Origin: Desulfobacter postgatei 2ac9 | GTDB taxonomy: Bacteria; Desulfobacterota; Desulfobacteria; Desulfobacterales; Desulfobacteraceae | Assembly: GCF_000233695.2 (NCBI RefSeq) | Contig: NZ_CM001488.1 | Location: 1,680,203 to 1,744,202 of the forward strand | Direction of reading: 5' to 3' | DNA length: 64,000 bases | Shown: piece by piece, positions 9,211 through 18,604 of the stretch | How positions within the stretch are numbered: position 1 is the first letter of the stretch | Layout of the letters: each line of letters opens with the position of its first letter | Translations under genes and position numbers: made by a program | The notes under the pieces: model-generated | What the model was told of the DNA's origin: nothing | Seen by the model: only the letters and a program-made list of their open reading frames with translations | The model's database searches: none

Positions 9211-10143
9211 ATGATAAATAGACGAGATTTTTTGAAACTGGCTGCCTGTCTCGGTGCCTCCCTTCCGATTGCCGGGTTCCCCTCCGCGGTCAAAGCCGCC
9301 CTGAAAACCATTGATCCCAAATCCGTGCCCAAGCTGATCTATCTTCAGGCACAATCTTGCACCGGGTGTTCCGTATCCCTGCTGCAGGCCGAAGCGCCCG
9401 GTGCGGTCTCCATGATTACCCAGTACTCCAAGCTGGTCTACCATCAGGATCTGTCGGCCGCATCCGGAAAACAGGTGCTGGATCTGATGAACGCTTATAT
9501 CAGCGGGAATGCCGGGGATTATTTTCTGGCTGTGGAAGGGTCCATTCCCTTGGGGATGCCTGACGCCTGCGTCATTGGCGGAAAACCCATTGCAGACTAC
9601 CTGAGTGCTGCCGCCCGAACCATGAGCGGTGCCGTTGCCATCGGCACCTGCAGTTCTTATGGAGGTATTCCGGCTGCTGAAGGCAACCTGACCGGCGCTG
9701 TCAGCCTGAACGATTTTTACAAAGCAATAAATAAAAAGCCGCTCCTGATCTCCATCCCAGGATGCCCGGTGCATCCTGACTGGGTTTGGAAAACCATTGT
9801 TCACCTGGTGAAAATCGGACTCCCGGAACTTACGGATACCCGACCGGCTGCTTTTTTCAGCCGGAAGGTCCATGAATTGTGTCCCCGGTACCATGACTTC
9901 CAGCAGGAGATTTTTGCTGAAAAACTGGGAGATCAAGGCTGTCTTTTTAAAATCGGCTGTCTGGGGCCGGACACATTTGCAGACTGCCCCACCCGCTGGT
10001 GGAACAGTGGACAGACCTGGTGCATTGATGCCAATGCACCTTGTATCGGCTGTGCATCGCCGATGTTTGCAAGGAAAAAAGATTTTCCGTTTTACCGTAA
10101 CGCTGAAATCGTCATTCCTGGAATCCCAGGAGAAAAGTCATGA
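9211..10143 (+). CDS. [NiFe] hydrogenase small subunit, Tat-exported
   Basis: A 310-residue electron-transfer subunit with GGAGGA upstream. The N-terminus carries a Tat signal (RRDFLKLAA, residues 4-12). Proximal-cluster ligands are Cys50 and Cys53 (CTGC), Cys in GTCSSYGG and Cys in PGCPVHPDW. The distal-cluster pattern is HELCPRY plus CLFKIGC. In the medial-cluster region the sequence is [13 protein letters not shown], with Cys271, Cys278 and Cys281. The position held by Pro in standard enzymes (NWPV; P238 in D. fructosovorans) is Cys271 here, so a medial [4Fe-4S] instead of [3Fe-4S] cluster is predicted. There is no C-terminal membrane helix, so the enzyme is probably soluble in the periplasm. 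The stop overlaps the chemoreceptor start (ATGA). Confidence 0.93.
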   Translation: MINRRDFLKLAACLGASLPIAGFPSAVKAALKTIDPKSVPKLIYLQAQSCTGCSVSLLQAEAPGAVSMITQYSKLVYHQDLSAASGKQVLDLMNAYISGNAGDYFLAVEGSIPLGMPDACVIGGKPIADYLSAAARTMSGAVAIGTCSSYGGIPAAEGNLTGAVSLNDFYKAINKKPLLISIPGCPVHPDWVWKTIVHLVKIGLPELTDTRPAAFFSRKVHELCPRYHDFQQEIFAEKLGDQGCLFKIGCLGPDTFADCPTRWWNSGQTWCIDANAPCIGCASPMFARKKDFPFYRNAEIVIPGIPGEKS

Positions 10144-11786
10144 AAATTCGTTTGTTCGCCCGACTCTCCATTACCTATAAAATCATTCTCACGGTGGTTA
10201 TTGTCTTGTTGATCTGTCTTGCTGCTTCCGTAGCGCTTTTAAATCGGTTTGTGGAAAACCAGATGCGACTGACCTACACCCAGTCCCTTCAGACCTTGTT
10301 CAACGCCTTTGAAGACGGTGTAAAAGGATCGCTTGAACGGGGCCAGATGAACAACTTCCAAAAACTGCTCCACCACCAAAAGGAAATCAACGGGGTGATA
10401 GAGGTCAATCTTTATGACCGGAAAGGCGCGGTCAATTTGTCGTCCAATGCATTGGACAAGGCAGAGCCTTTTCCGGAGGGATTATTGTCCCGCATCCGGG
10501 AAGAAAAGGCGCAAGTTGTGCAAAAACATGACAGCCGGCTTGTCATTTTCGGCCCCCAGCCCGTTGTTGCAGACTGTATCCGGTGTCATCCGACGTGGAA
10601 AAAAGGAGAAATCGGCGGCATTCTCTCGCTTGCATACGATCTTAGCGCCTTAAATACGGTTATCTCCAAACTCAAGTATTTTACCACTGCCGGATCAGTG
10701 ATGCTTTTGTTTATTATGAGTTGTATGGTGTTTATTGCCATCCAGAGAATGGTCAAAAAACCAATTTTTAACGTTCTCAGCGGATTGAAGGATGCGGCTG
10801 AAGGCGACGGTGACCTGACCAAGAGGTTAAGCGTCGCTTCTGCAGATGAACTGGGCAGCCTTGCCAAGTGTTTCAATACCTTTGTTGAAAAACTGCAGGG
10901 GATTATCCGGGATATCGCAAACAATTCTGAAAAGCAGAATAGGTCATCCGCCGAGCTTCTTGAAATTTCAAAAAAGATGTCAGATGCCGCCGGTATAATG
11001 ACCGAAAGGTCTAATGCCGTGGCAGCAGCGGCCGTCGATGTGAGCGACAACATGACCTCAACGGCAACGGCGGCTGAACAATCTTCCAACAATATCGAAA
11101 TGGTCTCTTCTGCGGCTGAAGAGATGAGTACCATGATTGGCCAGATTGCCAAGAATACTGAAGAAACCCGCAAAAACAGCCACTACGCCGTCTCCAAAAC
11201 CCAGAAAGCAACCGACAGCATTAAAAATCTTGAGCTGAGTGCCCATGAAATCGGAGATGTGGTTGAAACCATTAAAGATATTTCCGAACAAACCAAGCTG
11301 CTCTCCTTGAATGCGACCATTGAAGCTGCGCGCGCTGGTGAACGCGGCAAAGGCTTTGCCGTGGTAGCCAATGAAATTAAAACCCTGGCACAGCAAACCG
11401 CAGACGCCACCCATGAAATTCAGGGAAAAGTGCTCCGTATCCAGGACTCGACCCATCAGGCGATTTCAGAAATTTTAGAAATCAGCAATGCCATTGACAG
11501 TGTCAATGCCATGATCGACACCATCACCACCAGCGTGGAAGAACAGTCGGGCACTACGCGTGAAATTGCCGGCAATGTCAGCCAGGCAGCCTTGGGAATT
11601 CAAGAGGTTACCCGTAATGTAATGGAAAGTTCAAAAAAAGTTCAGAAAATTGCAAGTGATATTGACGATGTTCACCAGGCAGCCCGTGGCATGTCGGACA
11701 GAAGTTCGGAAATAAACGCAAGTGCGGACCGCCTCAGTCAGATATCCAAAACCCTGAAAACATCGGTGGATCAATTTAAAACCTAA
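10140..11786 (+). CDS. Methyl-accepting chemotaxis protein with periplasmic c-type haem motif
   Basis: A 548-residue chemoreceptor. A transmembrane helix at about residues 13-34 is followed by a ~145-residue periplasmic domain, a second helix (~181-202), HAMP (~203-257) and a long cytoplasmic signalling coiled coil. The signalling tip is conserved ([21 protein letters not shown]). The periplasmic domain contains CIRCH (residues 146-150, bases 10575-10589), a c-type haem attachment site, just before the second helix. The haem chemoreceptor DcrA of Desulfovibrio is a known relative in concept. Start and hydrogenase stop overlap by 4 nt, so the receptor is translationally coupled to the hydrogenase. 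A natural reading is that electrons from H2, or the hydrogenase itself, set the receptor's signalling state. Confidence 0.92.
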   Translation: MKIRLFARLSITYKIILTVVIVLLICLAASVALLNRFVENQMRLTYTQSLQTLFNAFEDGVKGSLERGQMNNFQKLLHHQKEINGVIEVNLYDRKGAVNLSSNALDKAEPFPEGLLSRIREEKAQVVQKHDSRLVIFGPQPVVADCIRCHPTWKKGEIGGILSLAYDLSALNTVISKLKYFTTAGSVMLLFIMSCMVFIAIQRMVKKPIFNVLSGLKDAAEGDGDLTKRLSVASADELGSLAKCFNTFVEKLQGIIRDIANNSEKQNRSSAELLEISKKMSDAAGIMTERSNAVAAAAVDVSDNMTSTATAAEQSSNNIEMVSSAAEEMSTMIGQIAKNTEETRKNSHYAVSKTQKATDSIKNLELSAHEIGDVVETIKDISEQTKLLSLNATIEAARAGERGKGFAVVANEIKTLAQQTADATHEIQGKVLRIQDSTHQAISEILEISNAIDSVNAMIDTITTSVEEQSGTTREIAGNVSQAALGIQEVTRNVMESSKKVQKIASDIDDVHQAARGMSDRSSEINASADRLSQISKTLKTSVDQFKT

Positions 11787-12128
11787 TTTTTTTCGCCCGG
11801 GCTTTGGGGGGTTTGTATAATATTTCGCCAAATGAGATAATGTCGTCTGAGTAATGAGATACACTTAAGCCGGCCTGTCGCGCAAATCCGGTCCCATGCA
11901 AAACCGGAATTGATTTTATAGTGAACAAGGATTATGATATTTACATCATTCATTAAAATGCAGTGGGGCTTGGTTCTATTTTCGCCCACTATTAGTCATT
12001 ATCATAAAATGAGAGATGAAGTTTGATAAAATATCAACATGCTGAGGTTGATCCATCAAAATTTGTAGGCCTTCAGGCACGAATGTAAATTTATCTAACC
12101 CCCGGTATGCCCGGGAAAGGAGGGGTTC
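11787..12128. other. Intergenic, no gene seen
   Basis: This 342-nt gap has no credible frame. It holds two copies of AATGAGATA (11831 and 11853, 22 bp apart) and a small hairpin TCCGGT/ACCGGA (11887-11908). The last part carries a strong ribosome-binding site 'aaaggaggggttc' for the gene at 12129. No terminator with a clear T-run follows the chemoreceptor. Confidence 0.5.
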
Positions 12129-12827
12129 ATGACCAGGTCCATTCATAAGATGATCGATGAACAGATTAAACGGTGGGAAATGCAAAAGAAGCAGGGCGTA
12201 AGCCCGGTGGATACCTGCAATGTGATTACCATTTCAAGGCAACGTGGCAGCCGTGGACATGAGGTGGCTGAAGCACTTGCCAAAGCGTTGGGCTTTGACC
12301 TGTTTGACTATGAAATCGTTGAAGGTATGATCAAGGAGACCAAGGATTCTTCTGATAGAAGTAAGACTCTAGTTGAAACTGATAGGGCCAAGACTCTGCT
12401 TGACACCCTTGATGAGAAGAAAATGAGTATTGTGGATGACCTGATTGCCGCATTGGTCCACAAACACCATCTATGGCCTGACGAGTATTCAAAAATTCTG
12501 CTTCGGGTACTCAATACAATCGGCAGTCACGGCAATGCCGTTATTCTGGGCAGGGGAGGCAATTTTGTCTTAAAAGACACTAACGCCTTAAGGGTGAGAA
12601 TCGTTGCCTCTGATGACATGCGCTGCAAGGTGGTACAGAAGGACAAGGGGCTGAGCGCGGATGATGCCAAGAAACTGATGGTCAGCATTGATGCCAACAG
12701 GAGGGCCTTTATCAGGCGGTATTTTAATGCTGATACTCAGGATCCGGCCAACTACGACCTGGTTTTAAACACAGATAAGATATCCGTGGAAAAGGCGGTC
12801 AGCATTATCCAGGCGGCCTTGGCTTAA
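12129..12827 (+). CDS. Cytidylate kinase-like family protein
   Basis: A 232-residue protein. After ~30 charged residues it enters a P-loop-kinase fold beginning VITISRQRGSRGHEVAEALA, the AAA-type cytidylate kinase-like signature (SRQxGSGG variant). NAVILGRGGNFVL in the middle and RRYF near the end are further family elements. It could phosphorylate a nucleoside monophosphate, but members of this family are often of unproven substrate. A very strong Shine-Dalgarno (aaaggagggg) precedes the ATG and a terminator follows at 12884. It stands alone on its strand. Confidence 0.8.
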   Translation: MTRSIHKMIDEQIKRWEMQKKQGVSPVDTCNVITISRQRGSRGHEVAEALAKALGFDLFDYEIVEGMIKETKDSSDRSKTLVETDRAKTLLDTLDEKKMSIVDDLIAALVHKHHLWPDEYSKILLRVLNTIGSHGNAVILGRGGNFVLKDTNALRVRIVASDDMRCKVVQKDKGLSADDAKKLMVSIDANRRAFIRRYFNADTQDPANYDLVLNTDKISVEKAVSIIQAALA

Positions 12828-12883
12828 GTTATTGTTCTTGTTATTGTTCATAGAAATTCACTAAGCACCGGCGTTTCTAATGT

Positions 12884-12922
12884 AGGGGATTGGGAAAATT
12901 CCAATCCCCTTTGAGTTTTTTG
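12884..12922 (+). terminator. Intrinsic terminator
   Basis: GGGGATTGG / CCAATCCCC is a perfect 9-bp stem with loop GAAAATT, followed by TTTGAGTTTTTT. It sits between the kinase-like gene and the convergent suf genes, so it may serve both. Confidence 0.85.
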
Positions 12923-12977
12923 TAGGTTTTATTTTTTTAGGATAAAAAATCAAACATCTACCGGCCAGCCATAGCCG

Positions 12978-13898
12978 TTACTTCAGAAAACCCCGGATGA
13001 TTCTGTCCACGGCTTCATCGTAAGTGAGCCCTAAGCTCATCAGTTTGATCAGTTGATCATTGGCGATTTTCCCGATGGATGCTTCATGGGTTAACTCTGC
13101 GTCCGGGTGCAGGGCGCGTAAGGCCGGCACCGTTTCATTCATGCCGTTGCCCATAATGATGGCGTCACATTCGATATGGCCAAAGCTTTTGGCTCTTGCT
13201 TCCACGTTGGCGTAGAAATCCTGTTTGGAGTTCTCTTTGATTACGGACCGGGATACCAGGTTTGTCTTACTGTGATGACCCTTGAGGATAATATTGTTTT
13301 CAGAGATGGCTATCTGGTGCCCTTCCGTCAATATACGTTCGGTGACAAAAAGGGAGCTGCCTGCGCCCAGTTCCGCTTCATTCACCCGCTTTGCCTCGTC
13401 CACGCCGCCTATCTGGGTCAGTTCCATCTCCACCACGGCGTTTTCGTCCAGATAAACCTTTGTGGTGGGATTCAGGCTTCGCTTACCTTTTCCTTCACCT
13501 GTGGCAACGTGTTTTTCCTGGTAGCGGATGGTGGCGTTTTTACCCACCCGGAATTCATGGATGCCTTCGTGGCCTTCTGGCCTGTTTCCTGAGCAGTGGA
13601 TGCCGCATCCGGCAACGATGGTGACATCGGCGCCTTCCCCAATGATAAAGGTATTGTATACCACGTCATGCAGGCCGGCCTGGTTGAGTATTACCGGGAT
13701 GTGTACCGATTCGTTGATTACGCCCGGTTTGACGGTTACCACAATACCGGTACCATCTTCATTGGGTTCAATGTTAATATTTTCCGACACCGCACGTGAT
13801 AAAAGGTTTCCGTTTTTCCGGATATTGAATGCACCTTTGGGAATGCCGTCCAGGCCCGCCACTGCCTTTAATAAATTTTTATCTATAGCATCTAGCAT
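12978..13898 (-). CDS. sufB: SufB/SufD-family Fe-S cluster scaffold
   Basis: A 306-residue protein. I chose the start at 13898 because AAGGAG lies 7 nt upstream; the longer frame adds 13 residues inside sufC. It is a beta-helix SufBD-type protein with SufB-like segments AGCGIHCSG, VGKNATIRYQEKHVATG, and a C-terminal helix pair typical of SufBD (LTHEASIGKIANDQL, YLMSLGL-like region). It is much shorter than the ~480-residue SufB of E. coli. It lies with only sufC, no sufD, sufS or sufE, matching the minimal two-gene SUF (SufCB/'SMS'-type) systems of anaerobes and archaea, where SufB and SufC form the scaffold complex. Confidence 0.88.
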   Translation of the reverse strand: MLDAIDKNLLKAVAGLDGIPKGAFNIRKNGNLLSRAVSENINIEPNEDGTGIVVTVKPGVINESVHIPVILNQAGLHDVVYNTFIIGEGADVTIVAGCGIHCSGNRPEGHEGIHEFRVGKNATIRYQEKHVATGEGKGKRSLNPTTKVYLDENAVVEMELTQIGGVDEAKRVNEAELGAGSSLFVTERILTEGHQIAISENNIILKGHHSKTNLVSRSVIKENSKQDFYANVEARAKSFGHIECDAIIMGNGMNETVPALRALHPDAELTHEASIGKIANDQLIKLMSLGLTYDEAVDRIIRGFLK

Positions 13899-14640
13899 CG
13901 ATATCTCCTTCACATAGATTTGCGTATCCGCAAACACTTAAATCGCTTAGCAGCGGCATGGCACCTTCCAGATCCCCGGTATATGCAATCTGACCTTTCT
14001 TTATGAGCAGCAGGCAGTCTGCTGCTGCAAGGAACGCCTTATTGTGACTGACGACAATGGTTGTTGTCCCGTTGTCGGTGATCTGCCGTTTTATCAGTCG
14101 AACCATGGGATCTATGGTCCAAAGATCTATGCCCGTGTCCGGCTCATCATAGATCGCCAGGCCGGGATTTCGGGCAATGGTGGTGGCAAGTTCGATCTTT
14201 TTTATCTCGCCGCCGGAAAGTTTTGAATCTACGGGCTTGTCGAGAAAATCCAGGGAGCAGAACCCCACCCGGGCCAGGATATCCATCAGTTTCCCTTCGT
14301 CATCAGTGCCGGCGGCAATGGATAGAAGATCCCTGAACGTCACCCCCTTGAACCGGGCTGATTGCTGAAATCCATAAGCGATTCCCTGTCTGGCCCGCTC
14401 GGTAATGGTCATGTCCGTGATATCCTGGCCATTGTATATGATCTGGCCCCGGGTGTTTTTGTTAATCCCCATGATAGTTTTGGCAAGGGTGGTCTTTCCT
14501 CCGCCGTTGGGACCGGTAATGCCGTAAAACTTACCTTTTTCAAAGGTAAAGCTGATACCGTCAAGAATGGTTTTTTGGGCCAATCCGTTTCCCGCCTCTT
14601 CGTCGGGTACGGTAAAATATATATCTTTAAGTTCCAGCAT
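13879..14640 (-). CDS. sufC: SufC-type Fe-S assembly ATPase
   Basis: A 253-residue ABC-type cytoplasmic ATPase. Walker A is GPNGGGKTT (about residues 43-51), the signature LSGGEIKKIELA is near 142 and the Walker B-like segment LAIYDEPDTGID follows. It has no membrane partner; the adjacent sufB supplies the scaffold. The genes overlap by 20 nt with sufC first. The C-terminal tail has extra Cys residues (SVCGYANLCEGD, then DARCYR). It would energise Fe-S assembly on SufB. Confidence 0.9.
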   Translation of the reverse strand: MLELKDIYFTVPDEEAGNGLAQKTILDGISFTFEKGKFYGITGPNGGGKTTLAKTIMGINKNTRGQIIYNGQDITDMTITERARQGIAYGFQQSARFKGVTFRDLLSIAAGTDDEGKLMDILARVGFCSLDFLDKPVDSKLSGGEIKKIELATTIARNPGLAIYDEPDTGIDLWTIDPMVRLIKRQITDNGTTTIVVSHNKAFLAAADCLLLIKKGQIAYTGDLEGAMPLLSDLSVCGYANLCEGDIDARCYR

Positions 14641-15013
14641 CTTTTCCCTCTCTTGCTGATATTTAGTTAATCTATTTTATGCGTTTACCATATCAAAAGT
14701 AATGCAGAAATTTTAAAAAAAAGGCTAAAATAGTTGTTTGATAATAACTGATTTGAATTACCTAATAAACTATTATTTATTGTTTGAATCAATTTTGATG
14801 TTATATTTCGATTTGGTTCGGAAGCTGGTCGAATTTGACCACCTCCCCCCAAAGCATCATCCCAATCTGCTTTGTTTTCCCAATAAATATGGCATTGAGA
14901 ATGGCTTCCGATTTATCAAAGACCCTTTATTCCATTGCCCAGCGTCGCATGCGGAATGAATTGAAGGGCCTTGAAACGACACTGCCCAATCAGATTGGGA
15001 AACCTGTTGAAAA
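14641..15013. other. Intergenic, no convincing gene
   Basis: A 373-nt gap upstream of sufC and downstream of the ABC ATPase. It is AT-rich and contains the sufC promoter region. A short frame at 14738-14959 lacks recognisable features. A 15-nt palindrome CCCAATC-A-GATTGGG (14985-14999) lies next to the end of the ATPase gene and could be a weak terminator without T-run. Confidence 0.45.
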
Positions 15014-16717
15014 TCAAACTCTTCGCTGGATCTTAAATGTAATTTCAGATGGATCTGTTGATTCAAACACCTCATATCCGGCACCTTTGGCCACAATTTT
15101 TCCCTGGTCAAGCACATAGGCCCGGTCGGCAATTTTTCGCGTCAGGTGAATATCATGGGAAATAAAAAGCATGGAGAATCCTTGCTTGTGCTGAAGGCCT
15201 TTGAGCATGCGCAAGAGATGGGCCTGGGCAGACGGGTCCAGCATGGCGGTGATTTCATCGGCGATGAGCAGCACAGGATCGGTGACCAGGGCTCTTGCCA
15301 CGCTGACCCGCTGGCGCTGGCCTCCGCTTAACGCATGGCAGGGCTGGTTCAGAAACCCTGTATCCCGGGACAGGTGTACCAGGGGCAGGGCGGCAAGGGC
15401 CTTTTCATCCCTGTCTTGTTGGGTTTTCCACCCCATGATGTCCAACGGTTCCCGGACAGCCTCCAGGACCGTCAGCCTGGGACTCACGGCCTGGGTCGGG
15501 TCCTGGAATACCAGCTGCATGCCGTTCATGCATGAGGTGGCACGGTTGTCCGTCAAGGGCGTTCCCTGGAAGATCACCCGGCCTTTATCCGGTATTTCCA
15601 GGGCCACCAGCAGATGGGCCAGTGTGGATTTTCCCGATCCTGAAGGGCCCACAAGCGCCACGACCTCTCCGAATTTAATCGTGATATCCGCCTGGTGAAC
15701 CGCCTTGACGGCAGTGCCGTTCAGGTCAAATGTTTTTTCAAGTCCCCGGGCCTCGAGTACCGTGGTGATACCGCCTTTATGGCAGGCCACCTGCCTGCTT
15801 TTGCCTGCTTCAACAAGGGGCGGCCGGCGGGTGCTGCAGTTCGGGCCGTGCTGGACACAGCGCGGACAAAAGGGGCAGCCGGAGACGCTGCCGGGGGATG
15901 GCGGGGTGCCGGCAATCCCCCAAAGATCTTTGTAGCCGTAAAATTCAGGACAGGCATTAATCAGCCCCCGGGTATAGGGGTGGCAGGGGTCGGCCAGCAC
16001 TGCCTGGGTGGGTCCGGCTTCAATAACCTGGCCTGCATACAGGGTGACAATATTTTCGGTCATCCTGGCAATGGCCGGCATGGCATGGGAGATCAGAATC
16101 ATGGCAAACCCCAGGTGCTGCTGGAGTGTAACAATCAGATCCGCCATGGCAGATGCGGCGGCTGGATCCAGGGCAGTGAAGGGTTCGTCTACTATGAGCA
16201 GATCCGGACTGCAGGCAACGGCCATGGCAATGAGTACCCGCTGGCGCATGCCGCCGGATAACTGGTGGGCGTATGCATTTTGCCAAACCGGCTCCAGACC
16301 GGCCTGCTTAAAGAGGCTGGCTGTCTGTTGACTGGCTACCGCCCGATTAAGGCCCAAGTGACGGATCAGGGTTTCGGCTACCTGTTCTCCCACCGTAATA
16401 ACCGGATTGAACACTTCCTGGCTGTTTTGGAAAACCAGGGCAATGCGGTTCCATCGGAATTTCGCAAGCTCCTTTTCTTTCAATCCGGTCAGCTCAACGC
16501 CGTTGAAGCGGATATCGCCTGTGATTCGGGCGGATTTGGCAAGGCCCATGACCGCCATGGCAAGGCTGGTTTTGCCGCACCCGGATTCCCCGATCAGTCC
16601 CAGGGTTTTACCCGGGGCCAGGGAGAGGTTGACCCGGTCCAGAACAGGGATTACCAAGTCGTTCTGCCTGTATTCAAGGCATAGATCATTGATTTCCAGA
16701 AGTGGTTCAAGCGTCAA
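15014..16717 (-). CDS. Fused double ATPase of a peptide/nickel-type ABC importer
   Basis: A 567-residue protein with two complete ABC ATPase domains, equivalent to DppD and DppF (or NikD/NikE) joined in one chain. The first half has Walker A GESGCGKTS, signature LSGGMRQRV and IVDEPFTALD, then the oligopeptide-transporter Cys motif CPFCPRC...C. The second half has Walker A GPSGSGKST, signature LSGGQRQRV and IADEITAMLD. It would drive uptake through the two permeases just upstream. It is the last gene of the 28613-15014 operon, 3 nt after the permease. Confidence 0.93.
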   Translation of the reverse strand: MTLEPLLEINDLCLEYRQNDLVIPVLDRVNLSLAPGKTLGLIGESGCGKTSLAMAVMGLAKSARITGDIRFNGVELTGLKEKELAKFRWNRIALVFQNSQEVFNPVITVGEQVAETLIRHLGLNRAVASQQTASLFKQAGLEPVWQNAYAHQLSGGMRQRVLIAMAVACSPDLLIVDEPFTALDPAAASAMADLIVTLQQHLGFAMILISHAMPAIARMTENIVTLYAGQVIEAGPTQAVLADPCHPYTRGLINACPEFYGYKDLWGIAGTPPSPGSVSGCPFCPRCVQHGPNCSTRRPPLVEAGKSRQVACHKGGITTVLEARGLEKTFDLNGTAVKAVHQADITIKFGEVVALVGPSGSGKSTLAHLLVALEIPDKGRVIFQGTPLTDNRATSCMNGMQLVFQDPTQAVSPRLTVLEAVREPLDIMGWKTQQDRDEKALAALPLVHLSRDTGFLNQPCHALSGGQRQRVSVARALVTDPVLLIADEITAMLDPSAQAHLLRMLKGLQHKQGFSMLFISHDIHLTRKIADRAYVLDQGKIVAKGAGYEVFESTDPSEITFKIQRRV

Positions 16718-16720
16718 TGC

Positions 16721-17575
16721 TCAACTCCTTTTTCCCAGCCTGGGGTCTGCAATTTTTTCCATGTCCCGGCTGACCAGGGCCAGGCTGACCACCATCAGGA
16801 TCAGGGAAAACCAGGGGAACACCAGCCACCACTGCCAGAACCGTGTGTAATAGATACCGGGAAAAGAGGTGGCATGGTGAAGGATCAGACCCCAGGATCC
16901 GGAGGAGGGATCCCCTAATCCTAAAAAAGAGAGCCCGGCCTCGGCCACAATGGCCCGGCCGGTGAGCCGGATCATGCTCACGGCTGCCAGGGGAAACACC
17001 TCGGGCAAAAAATGGCGGCGGATCAGGTAAAACACAGATGCGCCGTTCAGCTCAGCGGCCCGGATGTACTGACGCTGTTTCAAGGCCAACACCCTAGACC
17101 GGACAATTCTGGCCGTGTGAACCCATGAAAAACAGGAGAGCACCAGGACAATGGCCGTCAGGCTGGGACCGAAAAAGGCGGCCAGCACAATCATCACCGG
17201 CAGGTCCGGCAGCACCAGAAACACATCCACCATGCGCATGATGATCATGTCGACAATGCCACCGGTATATCCGGACACAATCCCGGCAATGCCGCCGCCC
17301 AACCCTGCGGCCAGTGCCGTGCCCATGCCTACAAGCAGGCTGATTCTTGCGCCGTGGCAGATCTGGGCCCACAAATCCACCCCCAGTTCGTCCGTCCCCA
17401 TGATGTGGTGCGGGCCGGGCGGGATCAGGGCCGGACCTGACATCTGCCGGTGCGAATGGGAACAAACCATGGGCGCTGCCAGGGCCAGGAAGATAACGGC
17501 ACCCAGAACAAATAATCCGGCCCGGCCCGAAGGCGTCATTCCGGACAAAAGCTTCGAAAGAGAAGATAAATTCAT
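16721..17575 (-). CDS. ABC permease, DppC/NikC type
   Basis: A 284-residue inner-membrane protein with about six transmembrane helices. The N-terminal domain typical of DppC/OppC precedes HIMGTDELGVDLWAQICHGARISL, the conserved start of this family, and the EAA-like loop is AELNGASVFYLIRRHFLPE. It partners the DppB-type permease, which it overlaps by 4 nt, and the fused ATPase. Confidence 0.92.
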   Translation of the reverse strand: MNLSSLSKLLSGMTPSGRAGLFVLGAVIFLALAAPMVCSHSHRQMSGPALIPPGPHHIMGTDELGVDLWAQICHGARISLLVGMGTALAAGLGGGIAGIVSGYTGGIVDMIIMRMVDVFLVLPDLPVMIVLAAFFGPSLTAIVLVLSCFSWVHTARIVRSRVLALKQRQYIRAAELNGASVFYLIRRHFLPEVFPLAAVSMIRLTGRAIVAEAGLSFLGLGDPSSGSWGLILHHATSFPGIYYTRFWQWWLVFPWFSLILMVVSLALVSRDMEKIADPRLGKRS

Positions 17576-18603
17576 GCTTTCACCAGCCTTTGTCCTTGAA
17601 CCGGTGTTCGCTCACTCACCCTGGGGTCCAGCCGCCGGTACACAAGGTCTGCCATAAAATTGGCAGACAAAACCGCCAGGGTCACCAAAAGGAATATGCC
17701 CTGGATCAACGGATAGTCCTGGACCATGACCGATTCACGCAAGAGCTTGCCCAGTCCCGGATAGTTAAACACGTTCTCCACCAGGACGGCTCCGCCCACA
17801 AGCGTCCCAAGGCTCATAAACACCCGGGTGACAATGGGCAACAGGGCGTTGCGCAGGGCATGTCGCCAAAATATCCTGATTTTTGTCAGTCCCTTGGCCC
17901 GGGCCGTGACCATGAAATCCTTTTCCAACACCGTCACAAGGCTGTTCCGGGCCAGAAGATAAATGCCGCCCAGACGGGCCAGGGTCAGCGTTGCCACGGG
18001 CAGGGCCGCATGCGCGGCAATGTCTGTTGCCTTTTCCATGAGCGTCATTTGGCCAGTGAAATGGGACATGGCCCCGGACAGGGGAAACAGGTCCAGGGCC
18101 GCAGCAAAGATAAAAAGAATCACCAGCCCCATAAGAAATGCCGGAATCTCGGAAATAAGGATCAGCCCCACAAATAAAAGCCGATCTGCCCACTGGTGGC
18201 GCAATGCCGCCGACACCACGCCCAAAAAAGTACCGATGATCGTGGAGAGCGTTACGGCTGCAGTCACCAGGCCCAGGGTCCAGGGCAGCCGTCGGGCCAG
18301 AATTCCCGCGACGGCGTTGTTAAAATAGACCGATTCCCCAAGGTCTCCATGGGCAAGCTTGACCAGATACCGAGCATACTGGACCGGTACGGAATCATCA
18401 AACCCGTATTGATCCATATAATAATTTTTCTGAGCCTCAGTGAATTCCGGCAGGTCTTCACCTTCGTCCCCGGACAGATGAACAAACGGGTCTCCGGGCA
18501 TCATGCGCGGCAAAAGGAAATTTAGGGTAATGATTACCCACACCGTCACCAGGTATGAAATCACCCGGCCGGATGCCCCTGCAGCGGTTTGATTTGTTTT
18601 CAT
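17572..18603 (-). CDS. ABC permease, DppB/NikB type
   Basis: A 343-residue inner-membrane protein with an N-terminal helix, a periplasmic loop and five further helices. The family segment FLLPRMMPGDPF is near residue 30 and the coupling loop is RAKGLTKIRIFWRHALRNAL. It forms the channel with the downstream DppC-type protein. The gap to the binding-protein gene is 1 nt, so they are one transcription unit. Confidence 0.92.
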   Translation of the reverse strand: MKTNQTAAGASGRVISYLVTVWVIITLNFLLPRMMPGDPFVHLSGDEGEDLPEFTEAQKNYYMDQYGFDDSVPVQYARYLVKLAHGDLGESVYFNNAVAGILARRLPWTLGLVTAAVTLSTIIGTFLGVVSAALRHQWADRLLFVGLILISEIPAFLMGLVILFIFAAALDLFPLSGAMSHFTGQMTLMEKATDIAAHAALPVATLTLARLGGIYLLARNSLVTVLEKDFMVTARAKGLTKIRIFWRHALRNALLPIVTRVFMSLGTLVGGAVLVENVFNYPGLGKLLRESVMVQDYPLIQGIFLLVTLAVLSANFMADLVYRRLDPRVSERTPVQGQRLVKA

Positions 18604-18604
18604 A

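Noticed and set aside
14738-15013. Short frames upstream of sufC
   Set aside because: No RBS, no domain features and atypical composition; treated as intergenic.
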